The notes: generated by a model not told the origin, from the letters alone. DNA of 64,000 nucleotides from JACVRW01 sp963814095 (GCA_963814095.1 CAWFBT010000030.1:1-64000); one strand, 5' to 3'. Shown: positions 34,934 to 43,988, counted from the first letter of the stretch. Made by a program: numbers and translations.

Positions 34934-36730
34934 GTGCGCTTCGGGATCTTCTACGAGCACCAGAATCCGCGCCCGTGGGCGCGCGAGCGGGCGGTGCCTG
35001 CGAGCCCTGGATCTCCCTCCGGCGAGCGGAGCGACCACCAGCTGCTCAAGGACGCGCTCGAGCAGGTGGTGCTGGCGGATCGGATCGGCATCGACCACGT
35101 CTGGCAGGTCGAGCACCACTTCCTCGAGGAATACAGCCACGGGTCAGCGCCCGAGGTCTTCCTGGCGGCGGCCGCGATGCGCACCGAGCGCATCCGGCTC
35201 GGGCACGGGATCATCCAGATCCCGCCGCGCGTCAACCATCCGGCGCGGGTGGCCGAGCGCGTCGCCACGCTCGACCTGATCGCCGACGGGCGCGTCGACT
35301 TCGGCAGCGGTGAGTCGAGCTCGGGCGCGGAACTTGGCGGCTTTCTCGTCGATCGCACTCAGAAGCGCGCGATGTGGGAGGACGCGTTGGATGCGATCAC
35401 CCGCATGTTCGTCGAGGAGCCCTTCGCGGGCTGGAACAGCGACTTCTTCAGCATGCCCCCGCGCAACGTCGTGCCGAAGCCGCTGCAGCGCCCGCACCCG
35501 CCGCTGTGGGTGGCTTGCAGCCGCCGCGAGACGATCCACCTCGCCGCCCGCAACGGGATCGGCGCGCTCTCGTTCTCGTTCGTCGAGCCCGAAGACGCCG
35601 GCAAGTGGGTCGACGAGTACTACGCGATCATCGAGTCGGACGAGTGCATGCCGGTCGGCTTCGCGGTCAACCCGAACGTGGCGGTCGTCCTCCCCATGAT
35701 GATCCACGAGGACGAGGCCACCGCGATCGAGCGTGGCATCGACGGAGCGCACTTCTTCGGCTACTCACTGGCTCACTACTACGGGCTCGGCGACCACCAG
35801 CCGGGCCATACGAGTGTGTGGGACGAGTTCCTCGCGAACCGCGACCAGCGCGGCTTCGCGCGCGACCTGATCACGCCCGATGCGGCGCCGCTCGCGGTGA
35901 AGATCATGCAGGCCGGGCTCGGCTCACTGCGCGGTGCGATCGGCTCGCCCGACCAGGTCCTCGACCTCTGCCGCCGCTACGAGGCCGTGGGTGTCGATCA
36001 GGTGATCTTCGTCCAGCAGGCCGGCCCGAACAAGCACGAACACATCATCGACAGCCTCCAGCTGTTCGGCGACGAGGTGCTGCCGTACTTCACGGAGGGC
36101 CGCGAAGAGCGCGAGCGTGCGAAGCAGGAGCGGCTGGCGGAGGCGGTCGGCGCCGCGCTGGCCCGGCGTCCACCCGCGCGCGAGGCGTCGCCCGGCTACG
36201 TGATCGACGAGGCCGCCGAGCTGGAGCACGCCGCTCGCGCGGCGCGTGACCACGGCGGCGTCCGCGGACGCGCATCCGAGTTCGCGGTCGAGGCCCGTCG
36301 CTCCGTCGAGCGAGCCGGTCGGGGACTGATGTCGCGGCTGGTGCGCGGCGCTTCCGACGAGCAGCTCGAGCGGCGCTTCGGCAGCGACGTCGCTCAGCGG
36401 GTCATCTTCCGCGGCATGGCGCGCCAGTTCGAGCCGAAGTTCTCAGGCGGGTTCGAGGGAGACATCGTCTACGAGCTGACGCACGGGGACAACGGCCGGG
36501 CGCCGTCGCGCTGGACCGTCCGCGTGCAGGACGACAACGCGGTCGCCCTCCCCGGCGTAAACGGGACGGCGGCGATCCTGTTCCGGCTGAGCCTCCCGGA
36601 CTTCATTCGGCTGGCCACCGAGGAGATGGGCCCCCAGGACCTCCTCTTCAGCGGCCGCTTCCACGTGGAGGGCGACCTCAGCCTGGCAACGCGCGTGCCG
36701 GAGATGTTCGGCGCGCCGCCGCAGTTCTAG
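34934..36730 (+). CDS. Luciferase-like flavin monooxygenase fused to an SCP2-type lipid-binding domain
   Basis: A 598-residue protein. Residues 1-390 are a bacterial luciferase-like F420/FMN monooxygenase: MRFGIFYEHQNPRPW at the start, HVWQVEHHFLEEYS, then RVDFGSGESSSGAELGGF and later PHPPLWVACSRRETIHLAARNG. A charged helical linker (about 390-460) leads to a C-terminal domain (about 480-598) with SGGFEGDIVYELTHGDNG, then RWTVRVQDDNAVALPG and ILFRLSLPDFIRLA, which matches SCP2 sterol-carrier-like folds. The fusion suggests oxidation of a bulky lipid substrate (inference). The GTG start is 36 bases from dxr. Confidence 0.85.
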   Translation: MRFGIFYEHQNPRPWARERAVPASPGSPSGERSDHQLLKDALEQVVLADRIGIDHVWQVEHHFLEEYSHGSAPEVFLAAAAMRTERIRLGHGIIQIPPRVNHPARVAERVATLDLIADGRVDFGSGESSSGAELGGFLVDRTQKRAMWEDALDAITRMFVEEPFAGWNSDFFSMPPRNVVPKPLQRPHPPLWVACSRRETIHLAARNGIGALSFSFVEPEDAGKWVDEYYAIIESDECMPVGFAVNPNVAVVLPMMIHEDEATAIERGIDGAHFFGYSLAHYYGLGDHQPGHTSVWDEFLANRDQRGFARDLITPDAAPLAVKIMQAGLGSLRGAIGSPDQVLDLCRRYEAVGVDQVIFVQQAGPNKHEHIIDSLQLFGDEVLPYFTEGREERERAKQERLAEAVGAALARRPPAREASPGYVIDEAAELEHAARAARDHGGVRGRASEFAVEARRSVERAGRGLMSRLVRGASDEQLERRFGSDVAQRVIFRGMARQFEPKFSGGFEGDIVYELTHGDNGRAPSRWTVRVQDDNAVALPGVNGTAAILFRLSLPDFIRLATEEMGPQDLLFSGRFHVEGDLSLATRVPEMFGAPPQF

Positions 36731-36780
36731 ATTGCGCCGCCGGTTCGCGGTCGGTTGAAGGTCAGTAGTTGAAGCGTTGG

Positions 36781-36796
36781 TGGGGCTATGGCCCCA
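36781..36796. terminator. Hairpin TGGGGC-TATG-GCCCCA between convergent genes
   Basis: Perfect 6-base stem with a 4-base loop in the gap between the luciferase-like gene (+) and cdsA (-), flanked by direct GAAGCGTT repeats. Its place between two stops suggests a two-way terminator, though no long T-run follows. Confidence 0.4.
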
Positions 36797-36869
36797 CGAA
36801 GCGTTCAATCGCTGCCGCTGACCCACCCTTCCCCAGCCGGTCGTTCGCCGGCGGAGAGCGCCAAACGCC

Positions 36870-37742
36870 CTACCCGTACCCCAGCCCGATCGCCGCGTAG
36901 TACGCGACCGGGATCGAGAACATCGCCGCGTCGAGCCGGTCGAGCACCCCGCCGTGCGGCCCGAACAGGGTGCCGGTGTCCTTGACCTCGAGGTCGCGCT
37001 TGATGAGCGACTCGAAGAGGTCGCCGACCGGCGCGGCGATCGCGACCATGGCGCCGATCAGGAGCGCGTCAGCGCCGCTGAGCCAGTCCAGGTAGAGGCC
37101 GGCGAACCAGAAGGCGGCCGTGCCCCCCACGATCCCGATGACGAGCCCCTCGAGGGTCTTGTTCGGTGAGATCCGGGGCGCGAGCGGCGTGCGCCCGTAG
37201 AAGCGGCCGCCGAAGTACGCGAACGTGTCGCCCAGAAACGTGCCGATCAGCGTGCTGATCACGAGGCCGGTCCCGATCACGATCTCCTTGCCGCCGTTGC
37301 CCGGCTCGACAAGCTCGCGCAGCCAGACCGCGTGCACCATCGCGAGCCCGATCCAGAGGACACCGAAGAGCGTGGCGGCGATCGCCCAGGACACGTGCTC
37401 GCGACGCGGGCGCAGCAACGACAGGAAGAACGTCACGGGGAACGCGGCCACCAGCACCATCACCACGTGGCGGGGATCGCCGTAGAGCGCCGCGGCCAGC
37501 AGCCCCGCGAGGACGACGAAGCCGGCCAGCACCGCCGGCTGCACCCTTCCCATCAGCGTGTAGAGCTCGCGCAGCGCGATCGCGCCCAGCACGAACAGGC
37601 CGAGCGCGAACACGAGTCCGCCCTGGACGACGATGAAGACCGCGAAGGCGATCGCGGGAATCGCGACCAAGATTCGCGGTACGAGGTCCGAGCGGTCGCC
37701 TCGGCGCTCCTCGATGGTCTCCTCGGCGCGGCTCCGCTCCAC
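36870..37742 (-). CDS. cdsA: Phosphatidate cytidylyltransferase
   Basis: Makes CDP-diacylglycerol, the precursor for phospholipids and the substrate of PgsA. A 290-residue polytopic membrane protein; the C-terminal signature runs from PVGDLFESLIKRDLEVKDTG to HGGVLDRLDAAMFSIP, and RISPNKTLEGLVIGIVGG lies just before it. It starts four bases after uppS ends, the usual actinobacterial uppS-cdsA pairing. Confidence 0.95.
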   Translation of the reverse strand: MERSRAEETIEERRGDRSDLVPRILVAIPAIAFAVFIVVQGGLVFALGLFVLGAIALRELYTLMGRVQPAVLAGFVVLAGLLAAALYGDPRHVVMVLVAAFPVTFFLSLLRPRREHVSWAIAATLFGVLWIGLAMVHAVWLRELVEPGNGGKEIVIGTGLVISTLIGTFLGDTFAYFGGRFYGRTPLAPRISPNKTLEGLVIGIVGGTAAFWFAGLYLDWLSGADALLIGAMVAIAAPVGDLFESLIKRDLEVKDTGTLFGPHGGVLDRLDAAMFSIPVAYYAAIGLGYG

Positions 37743-37745
37743 TGC

Positions 37746-38426
37746 CTAGCGCCCCCCGAAGCGGCGCCTGCGGGCGGCGTACTCGGCCAGCGAGTCCTCG
37801 AAGGCCTCGCGCGTGAAGTCCGGCCACAGCTCGTCGCGAAACACGAACTCCGAGTAGGCGCACTGCCAGAGCAGGTAGTTCGAGAGCCGCTGCTCGCCGC
37901 TCGTGCGGATCAATAGGTCCGGGTCGTGCATGTCGGGCGCGTAGAGCAGGCGGCGGAACTCCTCCTCGCTCTCACCGGTGAAGGTTCGCGCCGCGTCCAT
38001 GATCTCCGCTCTGCCGCCGTAGTTGAAGGCCACGAACAGAGTGATCTGGGCGTTCGACGCTGTCTTCTCCTCGGCCCACTCCATGCGCCGCAGAAGCTCG
38101 GGAGCGAGCCCCTCGCGCCGGCCGATGAAGCGCATCCGCACGCCCTCCTCGTCGAGCTCCGGCGTCTCGCGGTCGATGCGCTCCGCGAACATCGCCATCA
38201 GCCCGTCGACCTCGGCCTTCGGGCGTGACCAGTTCTCGGTCGAGAACGAGTAGACGGTCAGCTCGCGGATGCCGACCCGGGCGGCGTCGCGCAGCCTCGC
38301 CTTGACGACGTCGGCACCGGCCTCGTGACCTGCCAGCACCGGCAGCCCGCGCGCCTGCGCCCAGCGCCCGTTCCCGTCGGTGATGATCGCGACGTAGCGC
38401 GCCGTGGCGGCGTCGCCCGTGGTCAC
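37746..38426 (-). CDS. uppS: Isoprenyl (undecaprenyl) diphosphate synthase
   Basis: cis-Prenyltransferase that makes the lipid carrier for peptidoglycan. The catalytic motif ITDGNGRWAQARGLPVLAGH is at residues 14-33, and the later conserved region DLLIRTSGEQRLSNYLLWQ supports it. A 226-residue protein, slightly shorter than typical. It starts within the end of frr (four-base overlap) and is followed by cdsA. Confidence 0.95.
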   Translation of the reverse strand: MTTGDAATARYVAIITDGNGRWAQARGLPVLAGHEAGADVVKARLRDAARVGIRELTVYSFSTENWSRPKAEVDGLMAMFAERIDRETPELDEEGVRMRFIGRREGLAPELLRRMEWAEEKTASNAQITLFVAFNYGGRAEIMDAARTFTGESEEEFRRLLYAPDMHDPDLLIRTSGEQRLSNYLLWQCAYSEFVFRDELWPDFTREAFEDSLAEYAARRRRFGGR

Positions 38427-38992
38427 ACCTCGAGGATTTCCTGTTCCTTGCCGGCGAGGGCCTGGTCGATTTCGCCGACGTGCGAGTCGGTGAGCTTCTG
38501 GAGGGCGTCCTCGGCGCGGTGCTCGTCGTCCGAGCCGACCTCACCCTCGCTCTTCAGCTCGCGCAGGTCGTGCATCACGTCGCGGCGCACATTGCGGACG
38601 CTCACGCGGCCCTGCTCGGCGATGTTGTGCAGCACCTTGACGAGCTCGCGGCGGCGCTCCTCGGTCAGCTCCGGGATCTGCAGCCGGATCAACTGCCCGT
38701 CGTTCGAGGGCGTCAGGCCGACGTCCGACTCGAGGATGGCCTTCTCGATCAGCTTGATCGAGTTCTTGTCGTAGGGCGTGATCGTGAGCAGGCGGGCCTC
38801 CGTGGCCGACATCTGCGCAAGCTGCCGGAGCGGCGTGCGCGCTCCGTAGTAGTCGACCTCGATGCGGTCGAGCAGATGCGGGGATGCGCGGCCGGTCCTG
38901 ACCGTGGCGAACTCCGAGCGGGTCGCCTCGACAGCCTTCTCCATGCGCGACTTCCCCTCGTCGAGGAAGTCATTCAGAACGTCGTCGTTCAT
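38423..38992 (-). CDS. frr: Ribosome recycling factor
   Basis: Splits post-termination ribosomes together with EF-G. A 189-residue protein with the motif TVRTGRASPHLLDRIEVDYYG in the first helix, VDYYGARTPLRQLAQ, and SVRNVRRDVMHDLR in the third. It overlaps pyrH by four bases; the rpsB-tsf-pyrH-frr order is the usual bacterial one. Confidence 0.96.
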   Translation of the reverse strand: MNDDVLNDFLDEGKSRMEKAVEATRSEFATVRTGRASPHLLDRIEVDYYGARTPLRQLAQMSATEARLLTITPYDKNSIKLIEKAILESDVGLTPSNDGQLIRLQIPELTEERRRELVKVLHNIAEQGRVSVRNVRRDVMHDLRELKSEGEVGSDDEHRAEDALQKLTDSHVGEIDQALAGKEQEILEV

Positions 38993-39714
38993 TCCCCCGT
39001 CGTCCTAACCACAGTTCCCACTCGCTCGCCGCACACTATCCGGTCGATGTTTCCCTCGTCGTCCATGTTGAAGACATGTATCGGGAGCGAGTTGTCCATG
39101 CACAGCGACAGCGCCGTGGAGTCCATCACCGCGAGGCGCTGCTCGATCGCCTCGACGTGCGTTATCTCCTCCAGGAAGCGCGCCTGCGGATCGACGCGCG
39201 GATCGGCGCTGTAGACGCCAGCCACGCCGTTCTTCGCCATCAGCAGCGCCTCCGCGTGGATCTCGAGTGCGCGCAGGGCCGCCGCCGTGTCGGTCGTGAA
39301 GAACGGGTTGCCGGTGCCGGCGGCGAAGATCACGATGCGGCCCTTCTCGAGATGGCGCATCGCGCGACGGCGGATGTAGGGCTCGGCGACCTCCGAGATC
39401 GTGATCGCCGACTGCACGCGCGTGATCGCCCCGGCGCGCTCGAGCGCGTCCTGGAGCGCCAGCGCGTTCAGCACCGTGGCGAGCATGCCCATGTAGTCGC
39501 CGGTGGCGCGGTCCATCCCGTCGGCGGCGCCCTTGAGGCCGCGGTAGATGTTGCCGCCGCCGACGACGACCGCGATCTCGACGCCGCGGTCGTGGACCTT
39601 CGTGATCTCCTCCGCGATCTTTGCGATGCGGTCGGGATCGGTGCCGTAGGGGAGGTCGCCCATGAGCGCCTCCCCCGACAGCTTCAGCAGGATCCGCTTG
39701 AAAGCAGGCGTCAC
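38989..39714 (-). CDS. pyrH: Uridylate kinase
   Basis: Phosphorylates UMP to UDP for nucleotide supply. A 241-residue amino-acid-kinase-fold enzyme: RILLKLSGEALMG at the N-terminus, AVVVGGGNIYRG, GDYMGMLATVLNALALQDAL and the later KNGVAGVYSADPRVDP. The start lies 10 bases after the tsf stop. Confidence 0.96.
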   Translation of the reverse strand: MTPAFKRILLKLSGEALMGDLPYGTDPDRIAKIAEEITKVHDRGVEIAVVVGGGNIYRGLKGAADGMDRATGDYMGMLATVLNALALQDALERAGAITRVQSAITISEVAEPYIRRRAMRHLEKGRIVIFAAGTGNPFFTTDTAAALRALEIHAEALLMAKNGVAGVYSADPRVDPQARFLEEITHVEAIEQRLAVMDSTALSLCMDNSLPIHVFNMDDEGNIDRIVCGERVGTVVRTTGE

Positions 39715-39724
39715 TCCCGGCCCG

Positions 39725-40336
39725 TCACTCCTCGCCGACCTGGAAGCGGGCGAAGCGCCTGATCACGACGTTCTCGCCCGTGCTCGCGGCGAGCTCGGTG
39801 CGCAGCTCCTCGATCGTCTTGCCCTCGTGCTGCTCCTCCTTCACGTGGCGCTGGCTCAGCAGCACGACCTCCTCGAGCCACTTGCGATAGCGGCCCTCGA
39901 CGATCTTCTCCTGCACGTTCTCGGGCTTGCCCTCCGCCCCGGCCTGCTCGCGCAGGATGCGCAGCTCCGCCACACGGCGCTCCTCGTCGACGTCGTCCTC
40001 GGACACGTAGAGGGGGTTGGCGGCCGCGACGTGCAGCGCGACGTCGCGCGCGAACGCCTGGAACGGCTCGGTGCGCGCCACGAAGTCCGTCTCGCAGTCG
40101 ACCTCCACCAGCACGCCGATCTTCGAGCCGGCATGGATGTAGCTCGACACGACTCCCTCGGCGGCGGTGCGCTCGCCGCGCTTGGCGGCAGACGCCTGCC
40201 CCTTCACGCGCAGCAGCTCGATCGCCTTCTCGATATCGCCGTCCGCCTCCTGGAGGGCGTTCTTGCAGTCCATCATCCCCGCGCCGGTGCGATCGCGCAG
40301 GGTCTTCACGTCCTGGGCCGAGATGTCCACGCTCAT
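39725..40336 (-). CDS. tsf: Elongation factor Ts
   Basis: Guanine nucleotide exchange factor for EF-Tu. A 203-residue short form: TLRDRTGAGMMDCKNALQEADGD near residue 10, the TDFVA motif in VDCETDFVARTEPF, and VALHVAAANPLYV. The start overlaps the rpsB stop by one base. Confidence 0.96.
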   Translation of the reverse strand: MSVDISAQDVKTLRDRTGAGMMDCKNALQEADGDIEKAIELLRVKGQASAAKRGERTAAEGVVSSYIHAGSKIGVLVEVDCETDFVARTEPFQAFARDVALHVAAANPLYVSEDDVDEERRVAELRILREQAGAEGKPENVQEKIVEGRYRKWLEEVVLLSQRHVKEEQHEGKTIEELRTELAASTGENVVIRRFARFQVGEE

Positions 40337-41250
40337 CAGGGCCCCTCGTCTGGGTCGAAGGTGCGGCGCTCGCGCGGCGCAGCCCCCTCGGGAACGGGCT
40401 GAGCGGGCTCGTCGGGCGAGAAGCCGGCCTCCTCGGCCTCACGCCGGGCGCGCTCCTCGGCCTCCTGCTGCTCGCGCTCCTCCGCCTCGCGGACGGCGCG
40501 CTCCTCCGCCTCGCGGCGCTCGGCCTCCTCGCGTTCGCGGCGGGCGGCCTCCTCCTCGGCGCGGAAGCGCGTTGCGCTGTCGCGCACCACGTCCGAGATC
40601 CCCTCGATGACCAGCTTGCAGGAGCGGATCGCGTCGTCGTTGCCCGGGATCACGTAGGTCACGGGATCCGGGTCGCAGTTCGTGTCGACGAGGCCGATGA
40701 TCGGGATCTTGAGACGCATCGCCTCACGCACGCCGATTGCCTCGGTCTTCATGTCCACGACGAACATCGCGTCCGGCGGGCGCTGGAGGTCGGCCACTCC
40801 GCCGAGGTTGGTCTCGAGCTTGTCTCGCTCCGACATCGCCGCGATCCGCTCGCGGACGGGCAGCAGATCCATCGTGCCGGTCTCGGTCCAATCACGCAGG
40901 TCGTGCAGGCGCCGGATGCGCTTGTTGATCGTCTGGAAGTTGGTCAAGAGCCCGCCGAGCCAGCGCTGGTCGACGTAGGGCATGCCGCAGGCGTCCGCGG
41001 CCTCCTTGATGGTGTCGCGGGCCTGCTTCTTGGTCCCCACGAAGAGGACGGTGCCGCCCCGGCCGGCGAGCTCGCCGGCGAACTCCTGGGCGTTGTGCAG
41101 AAGCCGCTCGGTCTTCTGCAGGTCGATGATGTGGATGCCGTCGCGCTCTCCGAAGATGAAGCGGCGCATCTTGGGGTTCCAGCGGCGCGTCTGGTGGCCG
41201 AAATGCACCCCGGCCTCCAGCAGCTCCTTGATGCCAATGTCAGTGGCCAA
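40336..41250 (-). CDS. rpsB: 30S ribosomal protein S2 with a long charged C-terminal tail
   Basis: Small-subunit protein S2. The core (residues 1-225) has MRRFIFGERDGIHIIDLQKT, then GTVLFVGTKKQA, RWLGGLLTNFQTI and PIIGLVDTNCDPDPVTYVIPGNDDA. About 75 further residues are an alternating Glu/Arg/Ala tail that ends in Pro-rich DPDEGP; this is longer than in typical S2. The TTG start at 41250 follows an AGGGAG ribosome site nine bases upstream. First gene of the rpsB-tsf-pyrH-frr-uppS-cdsA block. Confidence 0.95.
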   Translation of the reverse strand: MATDIGIKELLEAGVHFGHQTRRWNPKMRRFIFGERDGIHIIDLQKTERLLHNAQEFAGELAGRGGTVLFVGTKKQARDTIKEAADACGMPYVDQRWLGGLLTNFQTINKRIRRLHDLRDWTETGTMDLLPVRERIAAMSERDKLETNLGGVADLQRPPDAMFVVDMKTEAIGVREAMRLKIPIIGLVDTNCDPDPVTYVIPGNDDAIRSCKLVIEGISDVVRDSATRFRAEEEAARREREEAERREAEERAVREAEEREQQEAEERARREAEEAGFSPDEPAQPVPEGAAPRERRTFDPDEGP

Positions 41251-41501
41251 AGCGAAGCTCCCTTGTGTGATGTGGTCGTTCTGCCCGCCGGCCGGCTCGC
41301 GGACCCGGGTCTATGGATGCCCGGGCAGGGCCGCGGCCGCCTGTTTCCGGCGGGGTCGCGTTACTTGGACGGCTGTGAAGGATAGAGGACCCTGCGCACG
41401 CGGCTAGGCGCCTGCCGGCGACGCTCAGCGCACGAGAATTCTCCCCGCGAGCACGCACGTCGGTGGCGGAGCCGCCGACGTAGAGGAAAACGAGCCCGTT
41501 T
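41251..41501 (-). promoter_or_regulatory. Leader region of rpsB
   Basis: About 250 bases without a gene between the rluD terminator and rpsB. It must hold the rpsB promoter. A hairpin CCCGGG-10 bases-CCCGGG (41304-41325) lies in the leader and could serve S2 autoregulation, but no known leader motif is recognised with certainty. Confidence 0.35.
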
Positions 41502-41544
41502 AAATACGAAACGAGGCGGTCCGAAGACCGCCTCGCTCGTATTT
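41502..41544 (-). terminator. Strong intrinsic terminator with a UUCG loop after rluD
   Basis: The minus strand reads GAGGCGGTC-TTCG-GACCGCCTC, a perfect nine-base stem (41513-41521 with 41526-41534) closed by a stable UUCG tetraloop. Outer A/T-rich arms (AAATACGA with TCGTATTT) extend the stem and provide the U-tract on both strands. It begins right at the rluD stop and separates that operon from rpsB. Confidence 0.9.
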
Positions 41545-42504
41545 TCAGCCTCCGTCTGGCCCTCCGGAGACTGGCTCCCGTCTCGCTACGTCAAGCGCGT
41601 GACGCAGATCGACGGGTGGTTTGGACTCGCACGCCATTTTTGCCCCCGTGATCGGGTGCTTAAACATGAGTTTGCGAGCGTGGAGAAATTGGCGATTCAG
41701 GCCCAGCCTGCGCCCGCATTCGCCGCCGCCGTACGCCCCGTCGCCGCAGACCGGATGGCCGATCGCCGCGAGGTGCGCACGGATCTGATGGGTGCGCCCG
41801 GTCTCGAGCCGCACGTCCAGGAGTGCCGTCCGCGGCAGCCGCTCCAGCACCTCGAAGTGGGTGATGGCCCCGCGCGCGCGGTCGGTGCGGGTCGACATCA
41901 CGGTGCGGCGGGCGCGGTCGCGGCCGATCGGGGCGTCGATCGTCCCGCTCTCGGCGTCGGGATGGCCGCTCACGAGCGCGAGGTACTCGCGGCTGATCTC
42001 GCGCGCCCGCAGCATGCGCTGGAGCGCGGCGTATGCCTCGTCCGAGCGAGCGACGATGAGCAGCCCCGAGGTGTCGCGATCGAGCCGGTGCACGATTCCG
42101 GCTCGCTCGGGGTTCACGCCGCCTGCGGCCCTGCCGGCCAGCGCCTCGGCGAGCGTCGTGCCGCTGTGGCCGGGGGCCGGGTGGGTCACCAGGCCGGCCG
42201 GCTTGTCGACCACAAGCAGGTCGGCGTCCTCGTAGACCACCTCGAAGTCCGGGGCCGGCTCCTCCGCCACGCTCGCCTCGGCGACCGCGCTCAGCGCGAC
42301 CCGCTCGCCCGCGGCCACGCGGTGGTTCTTCGGGCGCGTACGCCCGTCCACGCTGACGGCCCCCGCCTCGATGATGCGCTGAGCGGCTGCCCGCGACGGA
42401 GTGGCGCCTCGCGCAGCCAGGAACGCGTCGAGGCGCAGGCCGGCGTCCTCGCCGGCGGCGATCAGCTCGACTTGACTCGTCGCGCGCTCCCCTCGACAAC
42501 CCAC
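41545..42504 (-). CDS. rluD: 23S rRNA pseudouridine synthase, RluD type
   Basis: Isomerises uridines in 23S rRNA. An N-terminal S4 RNA-binding domain (LDAFLAARGATPSRAAAQRIIEAGAVSVDGR) precedes the catalytic domain with HRLDRDTSGLLIVAR, whose Asp is the nucleophile, and RLETGRTHQIRAHLAAIGHPV. The best start is the GTG at 42504, which lies inside the end of lspA (43-base overlap); no closer start codon exists. Length about 319 residues, normal. Ends at a strong terminator. Confidence 0.92.
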   Translation of the reverse strand: MGCRGERATSQVELIAAGEDAGLRLDAFLAARGATPSRAAAQRIIEAGAVSVDGRTRPKNHRVAAGERVALSAVAEASVAEEPAPDFEVVYEDADLLVVDKPAGLVTHPAPGHSGTTLAEALAGRAAGGVNPERAGIVHRLDRDTSGLLIVARSDEAYAALQRMLRAREISREYLALVSGHPDAESGTIDAPIGRDRARRTVMSTRTDRARGAITHFEVLERLPRTALLDVRLETGRTHQIRAHLAAIGHPVCGDGAYGGGECGRRLGLNRQFLHARKLMFKHPITGAKMACESKPPVDLRHALDVARREPVSGGPDGG

Positions 42505-42926
42505 AGCAGTAGGAACACCCCCACCACGATGCAGGAGTCGGCCACGTTGAAGGCGGGCCATGCGACCGGGTCTATGAAGTCGATGACGGCGCCCTCGCGC
42601 GCCCTGTCGGCCAGGTTGCCGAGCGCCCCGCCGAGCAGCATCCCGACCGGCAGCCACATCCAGGGGACGTCGCTGTGGCGCAGGAAGTAGCCGATCAGCA
42701 GCGCCAGCGAGAGGCCGATGAGCACCGCCACGATCGTGCCGCCGTCCTGAAAGACGCCGAAGGCGACCCCCGAGTTGCGCGTGTTCGAGATCTCGAGCCC
42801 GGGGAAGACGCTGACCTCGCCGCCGCGCTCGACGTTCGTGACCGCCAGCTGCTTCGTGATCTGGTCGAGCACGACGACGACCCCGGCCGTTGCGACCGCG
42901 GCGGTGACACCGCCCAGCCGGGTCAT
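42462..42926 (-). CDS. lspA: Signal peptidase II (lipoprotein signal peptidase)
   Basis: Membrane aspartic protease that removes signal peptides from prolipoproteins. Conserved motifs: VVVLDQITKQLAV, ISNTRNSGVAFGVF, GGALGNLADRAREGAVIDFID with the first catalytic Asp region, and AFNVADSCIVVG with the second. Four hydrophobic helices are visible in 154 residues. It lies between yggT and rluD, the usual order of the division-gene tail. Confidence 0.95.
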   Translation of the reverse strand: MTRLGGVTAAVATAGVVVVLDQITKQLAVTNVERGGEVSVFPGLEISNTRNSGVAFGVFQDGGTIVAVLIGLSLALLIGYFLRHSDVPWMWLPVGMLLGGALGNLADRAREGAVIDFIDPVAWPAFNVADSCIVVGVFLLLWVVEGSARRVKSS

Positions 42927-42927
42927 G

Positions 42928-43233
42928 TCAGCCCTCGATGAGGCCCGCCACCAGGCTGCTGACGATGATCAGCGTGAAGGTGGCGACGATCGGGCTCAGG
43001 TCGAGCGCGCCGGGGCCGATGCGCACCGTCGGGAGGATCCGGCGAAAGAGGTTGAGGTAGGGGTCGGTCACGTCGGTGACGAACGTCAGGAAGCCGTTCA
43101 GGATGCGGTTGTAGGGCATCCGCGGAATCCAGCTCATGATGATCCTGATGAAGATCAGGACGACGTAGACGAGCGCGAGCGTGCGCACGTAGTCGGCCAC
43201 GTCGGCGCGTGTGATGGCGAGCCAGAAGTTCAT
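42928..43233 (-). CDS. yggT: YggT family membrane protein
   Basis: A 101-residue integral membrane protein with two main helices: LALVYVVLIFIRIIMSW and LSPIVATFTLIIVSSLVAGLI. The family signature YNRILNGFLTFVTDVTDPYLNLFRRILP lies between them. YggT proteins sit near sepF in the division cluster of Gram-positive bacteria and are linked to division or membrane homeostasis, though their molecular role is not settled. It overlaps proC by four bases. Confidence 0.9.
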   Translation of the reverse strand: MNFWLAITRADVADYVRTLALVYVVLIFIRIIMSWIPRMPYNRILNGFLTFVTDVTDPYLNLFRRILPTVRIGPGALDLSPIVATFTLIIVSSLVAGLIEG

Positions 43234-43988
43234 CGCGTGGCCTCCACGACCTGGTCGACCGTCGCCTGGACGAGGTCGCCGAGGCCGCCGTCCTCGAGCG
43301 CGATCAGACCCTGCTCGGTGGTGCCGCCGGGGGTCGCGACCCGGGCGCGCAGGTCCGCGCCGTCGTAGTCGTGGCGCGCGAGCCAGGCGGCGCTGCCCGC
43401 CATCGTCTCGACGACCATCCGCATAGCGGCGTCGCGGTCGAGCCCGTGAGCCTCGCCCGCCTTCGCGAAGCTCTCGGCCCAGAGCGCCATGAAGGCAGGC
43501 CCGCAGCTCATCAGCGCCATGGCAGGCTCGATCAGCGGCTCATCGTCGAGGGTGATCAGCTCACCGGCGCGCCCCATCAACGCGAGTATGTCCTGCTCGG
43601 GGCCCTCGGCGGCGCCGGGGCCGCGCACGTAGCAGAGCACTCCGCGCCCTACTTCGACCGCCATGTTCGGGATGAAGCGGTAGATCGCGGCGCCCGGGTA
43701 GGCGGCCGCGAGCTTCTGGGTCGGGGTGGCGGCGAGGATCGAGACGATCGTGTCGCTGTGGCCCGCGACTTCGGCGGCCACCTCGTCGAGCTGGTTCGGC
43801 TTGTGGCAGAGCAGCACGGCGTCGGCGCGCTCGGCCAGTTCGCCGTTCGAGCCGACCGCCTCCCCGCCGAGCTGATCCGCGAGGGCGCGCGCCCGCTCGG
43901 CGTCGATGTCGCTCACGAGCACGGGCTCGCCGATCCCGCGCGCGAGAGCCGAGGCCATGTTCCCGGCGCCGATTAGACCGAGCTTCAT
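43230..43988 (-). CDS. proC: Pyrroline-5-carboxylate reductase
   Basis: Last step of proline synthesis. The N-terminal Rossmann motif is LGLIGAGNMASALARGI, with VLLCHKPNQLDEV mid-domain and a C-terminal dimerisation domain ending LRARVATPGGTTEQGLIALE. Length 252 is normal. Located between sepF and yggT as in many actinobacterial division clusters. Confidence 0.93.
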   Translation of the reverse strand: MKLGLIGAGNMASALARGIGEPVLVSDIDAERARALADQLGGEAVGSNGELAERADAVLLCHKPNQLDEVAAEVAGHSDTIVSILAATPTQKLAAAYPGAAIYRFIPNMAVEVGRGVLCYVRGPGAAEGPEQDILALMGRAGELITLDDEPLIEPAMALMSCGPAFMALWAESFAKAGEAHGLDRDAAMRMVVETMAGSAAWLARHDYDGADLRARVATPGGTTEQGLIALEDGGLGDLVQATVDQVVEATR

